Assembly: GCA_964437725.1 (NCBI GenBank)
Contig: CAYTIB010000036.1
Coordinates: forward strand, 62,001-126,000
From: CAYTIB01 sp964437725
GTDB taxonomy: Bacteria; UBA8248; JACPRG01; G963555815
Direction of reading: 5' to 3'
DNA length: 64,000 nucleotides
Under the pieces are notes generated by a model. That model was not told the origin of the DNA. It worked only from the letters and a program-made list of their open reading frames with translations, and did no database searches. Of this stretch, positions 8,455 through 17,371 are shown piece after piece. The translations under genes were made by a program, and so were the position numbers. The number at the start of each line of letters is the position of its first letter. Position 1 is the first letter of the stretch.

Positions 8455-9534
8455 TCATGAATGCTGACTTTTTTTCCGATTGGTGGCATCTACGCTCAGA
8501 ATGACGCCCACTGCAGCCATGGAGGCCACTAGTGCAGATCCACCCGCACTGAAAAAGGGTAGAGGAAGCCCCTTGGTTGGCAATAGACCGAGAACCACAC
8601 CTAGGTTACCGAGTATTTGTAGCCCTAGGAGTGTAGTGAAACCTGCGGTGAGATAAGCGCCGAAGGGATCTTTGCAGAGTACGGCTATCCTAGACGCTCT
8701 CCAAAAAATAATCCCGAATAGCGCGAGAACTGTGATAGCCCCCAGCAGCCCGAGCTCCTCCCCGAGCACGGCAAAGATGAAATCGGTATGAGGAGCGGGA
8801 AGGAAATGAAGTTTGGCATTGCCCTGCATTAGTCCCTCGCCAGTCCATCCTCCCTGTGCAAGTGAGAGGTAAGATTGCACCATCTGAAACCCCGCTCCTT
8901 CTGGATCAGCCCAAGGATCAATAAACGTCAGCAATCGTTGTCTCCGATATCCAGCCGAAATGATGAACGTGACAACCAGTGGCAGGGCAGTTGCCATCGT
9001 CATGCCTAGATGAAACGGTCGGGCGCCGGCAACCGTTAACACCGTAAATGTCACAGCGAGGATTAGTAGGGCCGAACCTGCATCGGGTTGGAGCATCACC
9101 AGAATGGAAAGACTGGCGGCCATTCCGAGTGCCGGAAGAAATCCGAAGCGAAAGTCTCGAATCCTCTCTCCTTTCACCGCCAAGTAAAATGCCAAGAGAA
9201 TTATCAGGCAGAACTTGGTCGCCTCCACAGGCTGGAAAGAAAATCCCCCGACACGAAGCCATCTTCTAGCTCCTCCTGCCTGTAGTCCGAATTGTGGGAT
9301 GAGTACCAGGATCAATGTCAGGAAACACAAGAATAAAAGTGGATATGCAACCTTTCGCCAGACTGAATAATCTAGCCGGGTAATTATGATTAGGACACCC
9401 AATCCCAAGGTGGCAAACAAGATCTGTCGCTTTAGAAAGTAGGAGGCATCTCCATAGCGATCCAGGGCTAGTACGGCGCTGGCGCTGTACACCATCACAA
9501 TACCAGTGCAGACGAGAGCCAAAACCGCCCCCAA
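8455..9534 (-). CDS. ftsW: Peptidoglycan polymerase/lipid II-handling protein FtsW
   Basis: A SEDS-family septal glycosyltransferase with about ten membrane spans. SEDS landmarks are YSAS at the end of span 1, the long hydrophobic series, an HTDFIFAVLGEELG motif and the terminal PLPFFSAGGSAL motif. The coordinates use the only canonical start, a TTG that falls inside membrane span 1 and has no ribosome-binding site. The frame continues upstream for 16 codons to an ATT at 9580-9582. That ATT sits five bases after GAGGTG and restores the usual N-terminus (a charged segment then LDYWLL). The real protein is therefore probably 375 residues starting at 9582 and overlapping murD. Function is secure; only the start is unusual. 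Confidence 0.93.
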   Translation of the reverse strand: MGAVLALVCTGIVMVYSASAVLALDRYGDASYFLKRQILFATLGLGVLIIITRLDYSVWRKVAYPLLFLCFLTLILVLIPQFGLQAGGARRWLRVGGFSFQPVEATKFCLIILLAFYLAVKGERIRDFRFGFLPALGMAASLSILVMLQPDAGSALLILAVTFTVLTVAGARPFHLGMTMATALPLVVTFIISAGYRRQRLLTFIDPWADPEGAGFQMVQSYLSLAQGGWTGEGLMQGNAKLHFLPAPHTDFIFAVLGEELGLLGAITVLALFGIIFWRASRIAVLCKDPFGAYLTAGFTTLLGLQILGNLGVVLGLLPTKGLPLPFFSAGGSALVASMAAVGVILSVDATNRKKSQHS

Positions 9535-9569
9535 TAACCAATAATCTAATGCTAGTTGCTTATTAGACT

Positions 9570-10949
9570 TTATGGCGATAATTTTTTCACCTCGTTTGCA
9601 AATTGGCTACCTCGATCCTCGTAGTCTTCGAACATATCGAAGCTAGCGCATGCTGGAGAAAGGAGGACAATGTCCCCGGATCGAGATACCTGGTCAGCGG
9701 TCTTTACGGCCTCAGCCATTGATTCTGCTTCTTTACATTCAGCTAAACCTGCAAAAGCAGAGCGGAATCGTGCTCTGGCTTCCCCGATCAAAATAAGGGT
9801 CTTAACTCGGTTTCGAACTAAAGGGCGAAGGGGCGTCAAGTCACTGTGCTTGTCACGCCCTCCGGCAATAAGGATGATGGGTTGTTCAAAGCTTTCGATA
9901 GAACGAACGGCTGCACCAACGTTTGTTCCTTTCGAGTCGTTGTACCATCGGACGCCGGCACGCTCCAGAATAAGCATGAGCCGGTGTTCTATAGGAAGTA
10001 TACTTCGAAGGGCCGGACCCATAATTTTTGCTGGCACATCACAGACATTGGTGACGGCGATGGCCGCCAAAGCGTTTTCAATGTTGTGGACCCCGTGGAG
10101 AGGAAAGTCGTTACTAGGAAGAATGGGAACGGAAGTGCCATTGGCTCTTAAAACCAGGTTCCCGTCTTCCAGGCATGTGCCGTTTGCAGGCTGAGTCTTT
10201 CGGCTGAAAGTACGAACCTTCGCTTGAGCTGCTCCCGCAAAAGAGCGAACTACTTTGTCATCTTCGTTTAGGACAAGAAAGTCTTCACTTTTCTGAAATG
10301 CAAAAATCCTTTTTTTCCAACTGATATATTCCGCTAGATCTTGGTGCCGGTCGAGGTGGTCGGGAGAAATGTTCGTGACCACTGCTGCAAATGGACGGAA
10401 GGTTTCGATCCATTCAAGCTGAAAGCTACTGACCTCGACGACCATAAAGTGAGAGGGGGTTTTTTCGGATAGTGCAGCAATGAAAGGCTCCCCAATGTTG
10501 CCCACTTTGGGTGCTCGCAGCCCGCCCGCCTCCAGGAGGGTGTGAATGAGATGGGCGGTGGTAGTTTTCCCGTTGGTTCCTGTCACAGCAATGATAGGAG
10601 CTTTGCAGAAGCGGTAGGCTAGCTCAATTTCACTCCAAACCGGAACCCCCGCAGCTTTTGCACCATCTAGAAGAGGGTGTTCCCGTGAAACTCCCGGACT
10701 TACCACAACGCCATCTGTTTCTTTAAATAATTTTTCCGGATGGCCACCGAGGGCCTTCGAGACACTTGTCGGGAGTCTTGACAGGACGCTTACCAATTCT
10801 TTCTCGAATCGCCGGTCGGTTACCGTAACGTGTGCTCCCCTATTTGCTAGGAACCGGGCCGCCGCTTCACCGGTCCGTGCAAGCCCCATCACGGTATAAC
10901 GCTGTCCTTTGAGTTCGGGTTCCTGAACTGGGGTTGCCAAGAGGTTCAT
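9570..10949 (-). CDS. murD: UDP-N-acetylmuramoylalanine--D-glutamate ligase MurD
   Basis: An ATP-dependent ligase that adds D-Glu to UDP-MurNAc-L-Ala. The N-terminal uracil-binding domain (MGLARTGEAAARFL near residue 21) is followed by the P-loop GTNGKTT at 124-130. The central domain has NISPDHLDRH, and the C-terminal domain has NDSKGTN and the ILIAGGRDK segment. The 459-residue length is typical. It lies between mraY and ftsW in canonical order, and its last codons contain the likely ftsW ribosome-binding site. Confidence 0.97.
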   Translation of the reverse strand: MNLLATPVQEPELKGQRYTVMGLARTGEAAARFLANRGAHVTVTDRRFEKELVSVLSRLPTSVSKALGGHPEKLFKETDGVVVSPGVSREHPLLDGAKAAGVPVWSEIELAYRFCKAPIIAVTGTNGKTTTAHLIHTLLEAGGLRAPKVGNIGEPFIAALSEKTPSHFMVVEVSSFQLEWIETFRPFAAVVTNISPDHLDRHQDLAEYISWKKRIFAFQKSEDFLVLNEDDKVVRSFAGAAQAKVRTFSRKTQPANGTCLEDGNLVLRANGTSVPILPSNDFPLHGVHNIENALAAIAVTNVCDVPAKIMGPALRSILPIEHRLMLILERAGVRWYNDSKGTNVGAAVRSIESFEQPIILIAGGRDKHSDLTPLRPLVRNRVKTLILIGEARARFRSAFAGLAECKEAESMAEAVKTADQVSRSGDIVLLSPACASFDMFEDYEDRGSQFANEVKKLSP

Positions 10950-10962
10950 CTTCTTATTCTTC

Positions 10963-12048
10963 CTATCGCAACTTCAGGGTACTCAGACTTAAGAGAGCCA
11001 GGATCACAGAAATGATAAAAAATCTTACGACTACCTTTGGTTCTTCCCATCCCTTCAACTCGAAATGGTGGTGGAGAGGCGCCATCCGAAAGATTCGTTT
11101 TCCAGTCAGTTTAAAAGAGACAACTTGGAGGATGACAGAAATGGCTTCTAGTACAAAGATTCCGCCAGCGATTATGAGTGCGACTTCTTGCCTTGCCACC
11201 ACGGCGATGGTCCCTAGTGCTCCTCCTAATGCTAACGCACCCACGTCTCCCATAAAGACCTGAGCGGGATAAGCGTTAAACCATAGAAACCCTAGGCTGG
11301 CACCTATCATTCCCCCGCAAAATACGGTTAGTTCGCCCGCTCCATTGACATGAGTGACCTGCAAGTATCGGGCGAAGACCGCACTACCAGCAACATACGT
11401 GAAAAAGACAAAGGCCATTGTAGCTACTAGGAAGGGCCCCAATGCTAAGCCATCCAATCCGTCTGTCAGGTTTACAGCGTTGGAAGTTCCGGTTACTACC
11501 AAAAGTACTAAAATGGCATATCCAACCCCCAGATAAGGGAACACGTTTTTAAAGAACGGTACCGCGAGCCGTCCTTGAATTCCCGGGTTCACCGGATCGT
11601 TCATGAGGAAAATGGCGATAGAAAGACCGATGATGACCTGTGCGATGAGTTTATAAGAAGCGGCAATACCTTTACCTTTATTACCGCGAATTTTGAGGAA
11701 ATCGTCCAAAAATCCAATGGCCCCGAATCCGAGGGTTGCGAAAAGAGCCACCCAAATATAGGGGTGAGTCAAGTCGGCCCAGAGTAGGGTGGAAGAAACT
11801 AGAGCCAGGATGATCAGTAAGCCACCCATGGTTGGCGTTCCGGTTTTAGTCTGGTGACGCTCTGGGACGTCCTCCCGAACGGATTGATCGGGTTGAAGTG
11901 TTTTAAGAAAGCGAATCAAGGGCGGGCCGAAAATGAAGCTGATCAGAAGCCCCGTCAAAACAGCGAAAGCAAATCTCAGGGTAATGTATCTAAATAAATT
12001 AAAAAAAACGTGAACGTCTTTAAAAGATGCCAGAAACAAATAAAGCAT
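10963..12048 (-). CDS. mraY: Phospho-N-acetylmuramoyl-pentapeptide transferase MraY
   Basis: An integral inner-membrane enzyme that moves phospho-MurNAc-pentapeptide onto undecaprenyl phosphate to make lipid I. The 361-residue protein has about ten membrane spans. It carries the family motifs TKTGTPTMGGLL near residue 67, the catalytic aspartate segment NLTDGLDGLA near 190 and the PLHHHFELKG loop near 330. The start ATG shares one base with the murF stop (TAATG), so translation is coupled. Confidence 0.97.
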   Translation of the reverse strand: MLYLFLASFKDVHVFFNLFRYITLRFAFAVLTGLLISFIFGPPLIRFLKTLQPDQSVREDVPERHQTKTGTPTMGGLLIILALVSSTLLWADLTHPYIWVALFATLGFGAIGFLDDFLKIRGNKGKGIAASYKLIAQVIIGLSIAIFLMNDPVNPGIQGRLAVPFFKNVFPYLGVGYAILVLLVVTGTSNAVNLTDGLDGLALGPFLVATMAFVFFTYVAGSAVFARYLQVTHVNGAGELTVFCGGMIGASLGFLWFNAYPAQVFMGDVGALALGGALGTIAVVARQEVALIIAGGIFVLEAISVILQVVSFKLTGKRIFRMAPLHHHFELKGWEEPKVVVRFFIISVILALLSLSTLKLR

Positions 12049-13565
12049 TAGGCCGATTCCTCAGCGTTTTGAGAGGGTAAAGATCTATTGTTGTTGCCTG
12101 CTAGGCCACATCCTTTTCCAGTCAACCTTTCCAGGACTCGCTCCAAACCCATTGCTCGGGAGCCTTTCAATAGTACCCAGTCTCCAGAATTCATATTCTG
12201 GTTTAACCAGTCAGCTGCGTCTGTATGGTTCTCGCACACAGTGATCCGCCGCTGGCTCATGCCTCGTTTTAAAGCTTCGTCTGCCATTAACCGTGCTTTT
12301 GAACCTAAGACCAGCAAGTGATTAATGTGACCCCTTTGCCCACCAGCCAACCTAGCGATGAGGGCACCGATGGACCGATGGGTGGAAGCCGATCGTTTCC
12401 CCAGTTCCAGCATGTCTCCGAGGACAACAGCATTTTTCCCTCCGTTCGACAAACGAACAAAGGTCCCTATCGCAGCTTTCATTGAATCCGGATTGGCATT
12501 GTAGGCATCATTTACAATATGCAATCCACCCGGCAGGTCGAGGATTTCCATACGCATCGGCGCAGGGCGGTAGGTTTCAAGTCCCTGGGCGACTTGCTCA
12601 GAGGATGCCCCCAGGGTCCAAGCTACCGCTGCAGCTGCCATGGCGTTGGACACGTTGTGCTCTCCAGGAGTCCGTAGCTGGATTTTCCGTTGGTCTCTGC
12701 CTAAGCGGAGAGTGAAGGATGTTCCATCCCTACCTAGAGGACTAATCTGAGTCGCCTGAACATCGGTAGCGGCGAGGCGACCGAAAAGGGTGAGTCTTCC
12801 TGGGAGAAGTTTGGTAAAGCGTTCTACGAGAATCCGACTGTGGGGGTTGTCTGCGTTCAACACCAGAGTTCCCTGTCCTCGCGCAGCCATTACACCTGGC
12901 AGCTCAGCCTTGGCTTCTCGGACCTGGGATACAGTTTTCAGGAACTGCAAATGAACCGGACCGATATTTGTTATAACGCCCACATCCGGTTGAGCAATTT
13001 CTGCAAGCCGTTGGATTTCCCCTCTTTGATTCATCCCAATTTCAACGACAGAAACGTTATGGCGGTGGGTAAGTTGAAATAGGGAAAGGGGTAGCCCAAA
13101 AAGGTTGTTTAGGTTGCCTTCCGATTTGTGGACTCGATGACTTATCTCTAGTATGGATGCGGTCATGTTTTTAGTCGTGGTCTTACCGCTACTGCCGGTA
13201 ATGGCAATCAATGGTAACTTGAAACGGTTGCGATGAAAGGCTGCAAGGTCCCCTAGGGCGCGTGTGGTATCACCGACAGCGAAGACCCATCGACCGTTGG
13301 CTTTTTCCAGTACCTCTGGCTGAATCCGCGTCTTTTCCCCGACGATGGCCGAGGCTCCGAGTTCGAGTGACTGAGAGATAAAGGTATGGGCGTCGTGACG
13401 TTCACCAACCACAGGGACGAAAATCATTCCTGGTTGGAGAGTCCGAGAATCGATGGAGATTCCATCTAGGTTTTTACGTCTGCCTGACCGAAGAACGACC
13501 CCTGACGTTGCTTTCATAATTTCTTCCGGTCGGTAAATGGGCACTCTACTTTTCCTCTCGTCCAT
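12048..13565 (-). CDS. murF: UDP-N-acetylmuramoyl-tripeptide--D-alanyl-D-alanine ligase MurF
   Basis: An ATP-dependent ligase that adds D-Ala-D-Ala to the tripeptide precursor. The N-terminal uracil-binding domain contains SIDSRTLQPG. The P-loop GSSGKTT is at residues 124-130, and the C-terminal domain has NDAYNANPDSM and a VLGDMLELG segment, all typical of MurF. The length of 505 residues is slightly above average because of a C-terminal tail. D-Ala-D-Ala ligase itself is not encoded in this window. Confidence 0.96.
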   Translation of the reverse strand: MDERKSRVPIYRPEEIMKATSGVVLRSGRRKNLDGISIDSRTLQPGMIFVPVVGERHDAHTFISQSLELGASAIVGEKTRIQPEVLEKANGRWVFAVGDTTRALGDLAAFHRNRFKLPLIAITGSSGKTTTKNMTASILEISHRVHKSEGNLNNLFGLPLSLFQLTHRHNVSVVEIGMNQRGEIQRLAEIAQPDVGVITNIGPVHLQFLKTVSQVREAKAELPGVMAARGQGTLVLNADNPHSRILVERFTKLLPGRLTLFGRLAATDVQATQISPLGRDGTSFTLRLGRDQRKIQLRTPGEHNVSNAMAAAAVAWTLGASSEQVAQGLETYRPAPMRMEILDLPGGLHIVNDAYNANPDSMKAAIGTFVRLSNGGKNAVVLGDMLELGKRSASTHRSIGALIARLAGGQRGHINHLLVLGSKARLMADEALKRGMSQRRITVCENHTDAADWLNQNMNSGDWVLLKGSRAMGLERVLERLTGKGCGLAGNNNRSLPSQNAEESA

Positions 13566-13623
13566 TTCCCCCTGCTTTTATCCCTCTAACGTAAGGTGAA
13601 TCGTGACGGTCATGGGATAAAAG

Positions 13624-15162
13624 TTAGGCTATTCGGGTCCTTTTGAATCCTAGGGCCCGCAGAGCCTGACGTGCTTCCTCCCGATCGTCGAAAGCGAAAA
13701 CTTCCTGCTCGACAATCTGATAATTTTCATGACCCTTCCCAGCAATGATGACACCATCACCGGCTCTTGCCTTCTTTAGTGCTCGACTTATCGCTTCTCT
13801 TCGATCCACACACGTCTCGTATCTGGTTCGATCTGGCAAGGATTTGAGTATCCCGGACTCAATATCTGCCAAAATGGCTTCTGGCTCTTCAGTTCGTGGA
13901 TTGTCCGAAGTGATCACTACGTGATCAGCGATTTCTGCTGCCGCGGCTCCCATCAGGGGACGCTTAATACGATCTCGGTCCCCGCCACAACCCATTACAG
14001 CTATTAGGCGACCATTGATGATTTCCCGGGCGGTTTGAAGGACATGCCGCAGTGCGTTTTCGGTGTGAGCATAATCCACGACGACTAGGAAGGGTTGCCC
14101 CATGTCGATTCGTTCGAACCGTCCGGGGGTGTTTTCAAGCTGTCCTAGTCCTTCGGCCACCGCTTCTGGTGAAATCCCTAGGGCGAGACTTGCTGCAGTT
14201 GCTGCAAGCGCATTTGAAACGTTATGACGGCCAAACAGCCGCAGATGAACGGAGACATCTACCTCAGGGGCGGTCACGCGAAATCTCTGACCAGAACCAT
14301 CACCCTCCACACCCTGGGCTCGCACGTCGGCTTCAGATGTGAGCCCGAAAGTGATTCCGGATGTCCCCGGTAGGTGTTTCTTCACGTCAGACCAGAGCCG
14401 AACACCTTGTGGATCATCTAAATTAACGACGGCTTGGCCGACTGGATAATCTAAAAACAACGAGCGTTTGACTTGATAGTAGTCCTCAAGAGTCCCGTGA
14501 TAGTCCATGTGGTCCTGCGTAAGGTTAGTAAAAACAGCTGCCTCAAACGTGGTTTCCCTAACACGACCCAAGGAAAGCCCGTGAGAGGATACCTCCATAA
14601 GACAGTATTCCACACTAGCGTCGGCCATCTTCCGAAGGATACCTTGAAGATCGGGCGCCTCGGGAGTTGTCTGGCTTGCGGGGTATTCGATTTGACCCGT
14701 TTCTTGATTCCTAAGATCCCATCGGTATGCAATGGTGCCGATGACACCGGTTGATCGGCCCGCTGCTCGCAAAATAGATTCCGTTAGGTATGTACAGGTC
14801 GTTTTCCCGTTGGTCCCTGTGATGCCTATGACTCGCACCTGGCCGGAAGGATGTCCATAAAAGCGGTCCGTTACGATAGCCAAGGCAGCTCGAATGTCTG
14901 AGACCTCTGCCATGGCAACAGGTGCGTTTATGTTCTTGACACTGGTGTCAGCCAGGTTGCGAACCACCAAGCCCGCTGCCCCCCGCTGGACTGCCTCTTC
15001 AAGAAAGCGGTGACCATCGGTCTGAGTCCCCGGAATTGCAACGAACAAATCCCCAGGGTTAACCCTTCGAGAATCGTAAGCAATCCCCGAAATATCGGCG
15101 TTCATTGGGCCGGAGTTTGGAATACTTCCCAGACCCACTAGGAGCTCATTAAATTGAACCAT
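13624..15162 (-). CDS. murE: UDP-N-acetylmuramoyl-L-alanyl-D-glutamate--2,6-diaminopimelate ligase MurE
   Basis: An ATP-dependent ligase that adds the third peptide residue. The P-loop GTNGKTT is at residues 116-122. The central domain has TNLTQDHMDYHGT and the C-terminal domain has VDYAHTENAL. The specificity loop reads SDNPRTEEP; DNPR is the signature of enzymes that add meso-diaminopimelate, whereas lysine-adding enzymes differ here. This points to DAP-type peptidoglycan. The protein has 512 residues. It is separated from ftsI by 119 bp, the longest gap inside the cluster. Confidence 0.96.
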   Translation of the reverse strand: MVQFNELLVGLGSIPNSGPMNADISGIAYDSRRVNPGDLFVAIPGTQTDGHRFLEEAVQRGAAGLVVRNLADTSVKNINAPVAMAEVSDIRAALAIVTDRFYGHPSGQVRVIGITGTNGKTTCTYLTESILRAAGRSTGVIGTIAYRWDLRNQETGQIEYPASQTTPEAPDLQGILRKMADASVEYCLMEVSSHGLSLGRVRETTFEAAVFTNLTQDHMDYHGTLEDYYQVKRSLFLDYPVGQAVVNLDDPQGVRLWSDVKKHLPGTSGITFGLTSEADVRAQGVEGDGSGQRFRVTAPEVDVSVHLRLFGRHNVSNALAATAASLALGISPEAVAEGLGQLENTPGRFERIDMGQPFLVVVDYAHTENALRHVLQTAREIINGRLIAVMGCGGDRDRIKRPLMGAAAAEIADHVVITSDNPRTEEPEAILADIESGILKSLPDRTRYETCVDRREAISRALKKARAGDGVIIAGKGHENYQIVEQEVFAFDDREEARQALRALGFKRTRIA

Positions 15163-15281
15163 CGCTCTGCGCTTCTTCCAGCCGGTCCCTGGTGCGATGT
15201 GTCGGGCCGGCTCCCCCCCCGATTTGGGAGAAGACTAATCGCACCGCAAGAAGTGCGTGCTAAAAAACCTTCAAAAACATG

Positions 15282-17042
15282 TTACGAAACCAATGCCAAT
15301 AGACGTATTAACTGCGTTGGTTTTTTCAATCTCCGCCCCGAGGCGTGCAATTGCGGTTCTCCGGACGGAGGAATCCGCAGGTAACGGAGGGTTCTTTCGG
15401 CGATTTCCCGGAAGACGGGCGCGGCAACGACCCCTCCATATGTATTTGTCTTAGGGTGGTCAATCGAAACAAAAATAACGATCCGAGGATGCTCCACTGG
15501 CACAAAGCCAACAAAAGAGGCTACGAATCGTTCCTTCGAATAAGTGTGGGTAACAGGATCAATTTGCTGAGCTGTTCCTGTCTTTCCAGCAGATGAGTAA
15601 CCCCGCAGTCGTGCAGCTTTACCGGTACCGTGTTCGACGACACCAGCTAGCATCCTTTTCAATTTTTGTGCCGTTTGTGCCGACAAAGCGCGACGAACAA
15701 TTTTTGGTGCGAATACGCGGACGGTCTGGCCTCTATCCTGGATGCCTCTGACGATACGAGGGCGCATTAGGTAGCCGCCGTTGGCGACTGCCGCATAGGC
15801 TACCGCTACCTGTATGGCGTTCACGGATACTTCTTGCCCGATAGGAACGGCGGCGATTGAACCACGTGTCCAATCTTTTGTTTTTCTGACTAGACCGGGA
15901 GATTCCGAAGGCAGTCCTGAGCGTGTTGGGACACCGAATCCAAAGCGGCGAATTGTGTTGTAAAGATTCTTCGGCCCAATTGTTTCCGCAATCTGGATTG
16001 TGCAAATGTTGCTTGAGAACTGGAAGACCCGCTCAACGGTTAGTTTGCTGTGGGGGTGAACGTCGTGGATAGTCCGCCCAGCAATACGGTAGCGTCCTTT
16101 TTTGCAGTCAAACCAGTCTTGCGGGGAGGTTCCGTTTTGTTCGAGATAAGCTGCCATAGTAATGAGCTTAAACGTTGACCCCGGCTCGAAAGCTGTGGTG
16201 ATCCCCGGTATTCCGCTTCCCTGGCCTGGAGTGTTACGAAACCGGTTGGGGTTAAACCCTGGGGAAGCAGCTAAGGCGAGGATCCTTCCGGTGTCTGGGT
16301 CTAGGACAATGGCAATTCCTGACCTTGCCTTAGTTTTTTGTGTTGCACGGTTCAACGCGGACTCAGCAAAATATTGAATGGCCTCGTCAATAGTGAGAAT
16401 TAAATCCAGGCCGCGACGGGGTGAATTTTGTATCATCTCCAACGGGTACAAGCTTCGCCCACGGCCATCTCGAGAGACTTGAATACTGCCGGGGACCCCG
16501 CGGAGGTAGGGGTCGTATGCATATTCAAGGCCCTCGAGGCCCTTATTATCAAAACCGACAAAGCCTAAAAAATGGCCTCCTAATTGTCCTTTGGGATAGT
16601 AGCGTTTCCCCTCGGAAAATGCTCCAACCCCTTTGAGTTTCATTTTGGCTACATGTTTGCTTTCCCGAAAAGTCGTTTGGCGTTTGAGCCAGACAAATGG
16701 CTTTTTGGATGCCATCTTTCTCCGAACTTCTTGTTCGGGTAGTGAAAGTGCTTTGGAGAGGAGCCGGGCTGCGACAGGCGGCCTTGCCAGAGCGGCCGGC
16801 CGTACAAAGAAGGAATCTGCAAGAACGCTCAGGGCGAGTGTCCTACCACGCTGATCCAAAATGGTCCCACGCTGAGGCTGGATGGGAACACTCTTTGTGT
16901 ACTGCCGCTTAGCCCGGCCCAGGGTAAGTGGATTTGGGGTTACCTGCAGCTGATAGAGCCGAACGGTAGCTATGCACAATCCCACAACTAAAAGGGCCAG
17001 AAAGGTTTTTTGACGGCGTCGGAAGGGATCCAAAGACTTCAA
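15282..17042 (-). CDS. ftsI: Septal peptidoglycan transpeptidase FtsI (PBP3)
   Basis: A class B penicillin-binding protein that cross-links septal peptidoglycan. One N-terminal membrane anchor spans residues 12-30. The dimerisation domain starts at RGTILDQRG, and the transpeptidase motifs are STFK (289-292), SSN (343-345) and KTGT near 490. The 586-residue protein has no PASTA repeats. It begins with TTG that overlaps the ftsL stop as TTGA, with GGAG eight bases upstream. The last 20 residues are basic and unlike the core; this may be ordinary variation. Confidence 0.95.
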   Translation of the reverse strand: MKSLDPFRRRQKTFLALLVVGLCIATVRLYQLQVTPNPLTLGRAKRQYTKSVPIQPQRGTILDQRGRTLALSVLADSFFVRPAALARPPVAARLLSKALSLPEQEVRRKMASKKPFVWLKRQTTFRESKHVAKMKLKGVGAFSEGKRYYPKGQLGGHFLGFVGFDNKGLEGLEYAYDPYLRGVPGSIQVSRDGRGRSLYPLEMIQNSPRRGLDLILTIDEAIQYFAESALNRATQKTKARSGIAIVLDPDTGRILALAASPGFNPNRFRNTPGQGSGIPGITTAFEPGSTFKLITMAAYLEQNGTSPQDWFDCKKGRYRIAGRTIHDVHPHSKLTVERVFQFSSNICTIQIAETIGPKNLYNTIRRFGFGVPTRSGLPSESPGLVRKTKDWTRGSIAAVPIGQEVSVNAIQVAVAYAAVANGGYLMRPRIVRGIQDRGQTVRVFAPKIVRRALSAQTAQKLKRMLAGVVEHGTGKAARLRGYSSAGKTGTAQQIDPVTHTYSKERFVASFVGFVPVEHPRIVIFVSIDHPKTNTYGGVVAAPVFREIAERTLRYLRIPPSGEPQLHASGRRLKKPTQLIRLLALVS

Positions 17043-17371
17043 TGTATCGCTCCGTTGGAATCGGCCAAGGTTTTAGTCTTAATCCAAATGACCTGTTCTG
17101 GTTTTGGATCAATCAAACCCAGGCGTTCCCGTGCGATAGCCTCAATCCTAACAAGCGATTGAAGTTTTGCACGCGAAAGACGAAGGCTACGGTTTTCTGC
17201 AATAAGCTTTGCCTGCTGAATGCGCAGTGATTGGTACTCATATCGCAATCGGATGTCATGGAGGCGCGGCCAGGCTAAGGTAATTGCCGCGGCTGCAAGT
17301 ACCGGAGCACAAACCAAAAAATACCATCGGGTACCTGTCTCTTGCCATGCCAGAAAGCGGGGCTTTTTCAA
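17039..17371 (-). CDS. ftsL: Cell division protein FtsL
   Basis: A small bitopic division protein that forms a complex with FtsQ and FtsB and activates FtsWI. It has a short basic N-terminus, one membrane span (WYFLVCAPVLAAAAITLAW) and a coiled coil rich in L, R, Q and E (RLRYEYQSLRIQQAKLIAEN). It ends in the typical RIEAIARERLGL segment. I chose TTG at 17371 (110 residues) because it overlaps the rsmH stop as TTGA and has GGAGAG seven bases upstream; a GTG at 17416 would give 125 residues overlapping rsmH by 49 bases. Identification rests on topology and on its place between rsmH and ftsI. Confidence 0.87.
   Translation of the reverse strand: MKKPRFLAWQETGTRWYFLVCAPVLAAAAITLAWPRLHDIRLRYEYQSLRIQQAKLIAENRSLRLSRAKLQSLVRIEAIARERLGLIDPKPEQVIWIKTKTLADSNGAIH

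Noticed and set aside
7325..8458. A 377-codon open frame overlapping almost all of murG on the same strand
   Set aside because: The composition is rich in R, S, G and T with no recognisable domain, and it is a frame shadow of the clearly conserved murG.
9670..10194. A 174-codon plus-strand frame inside murD
   Set aside because: It is antisense to conserved murD sequence, has no ribosome-binding site and resembles no family.
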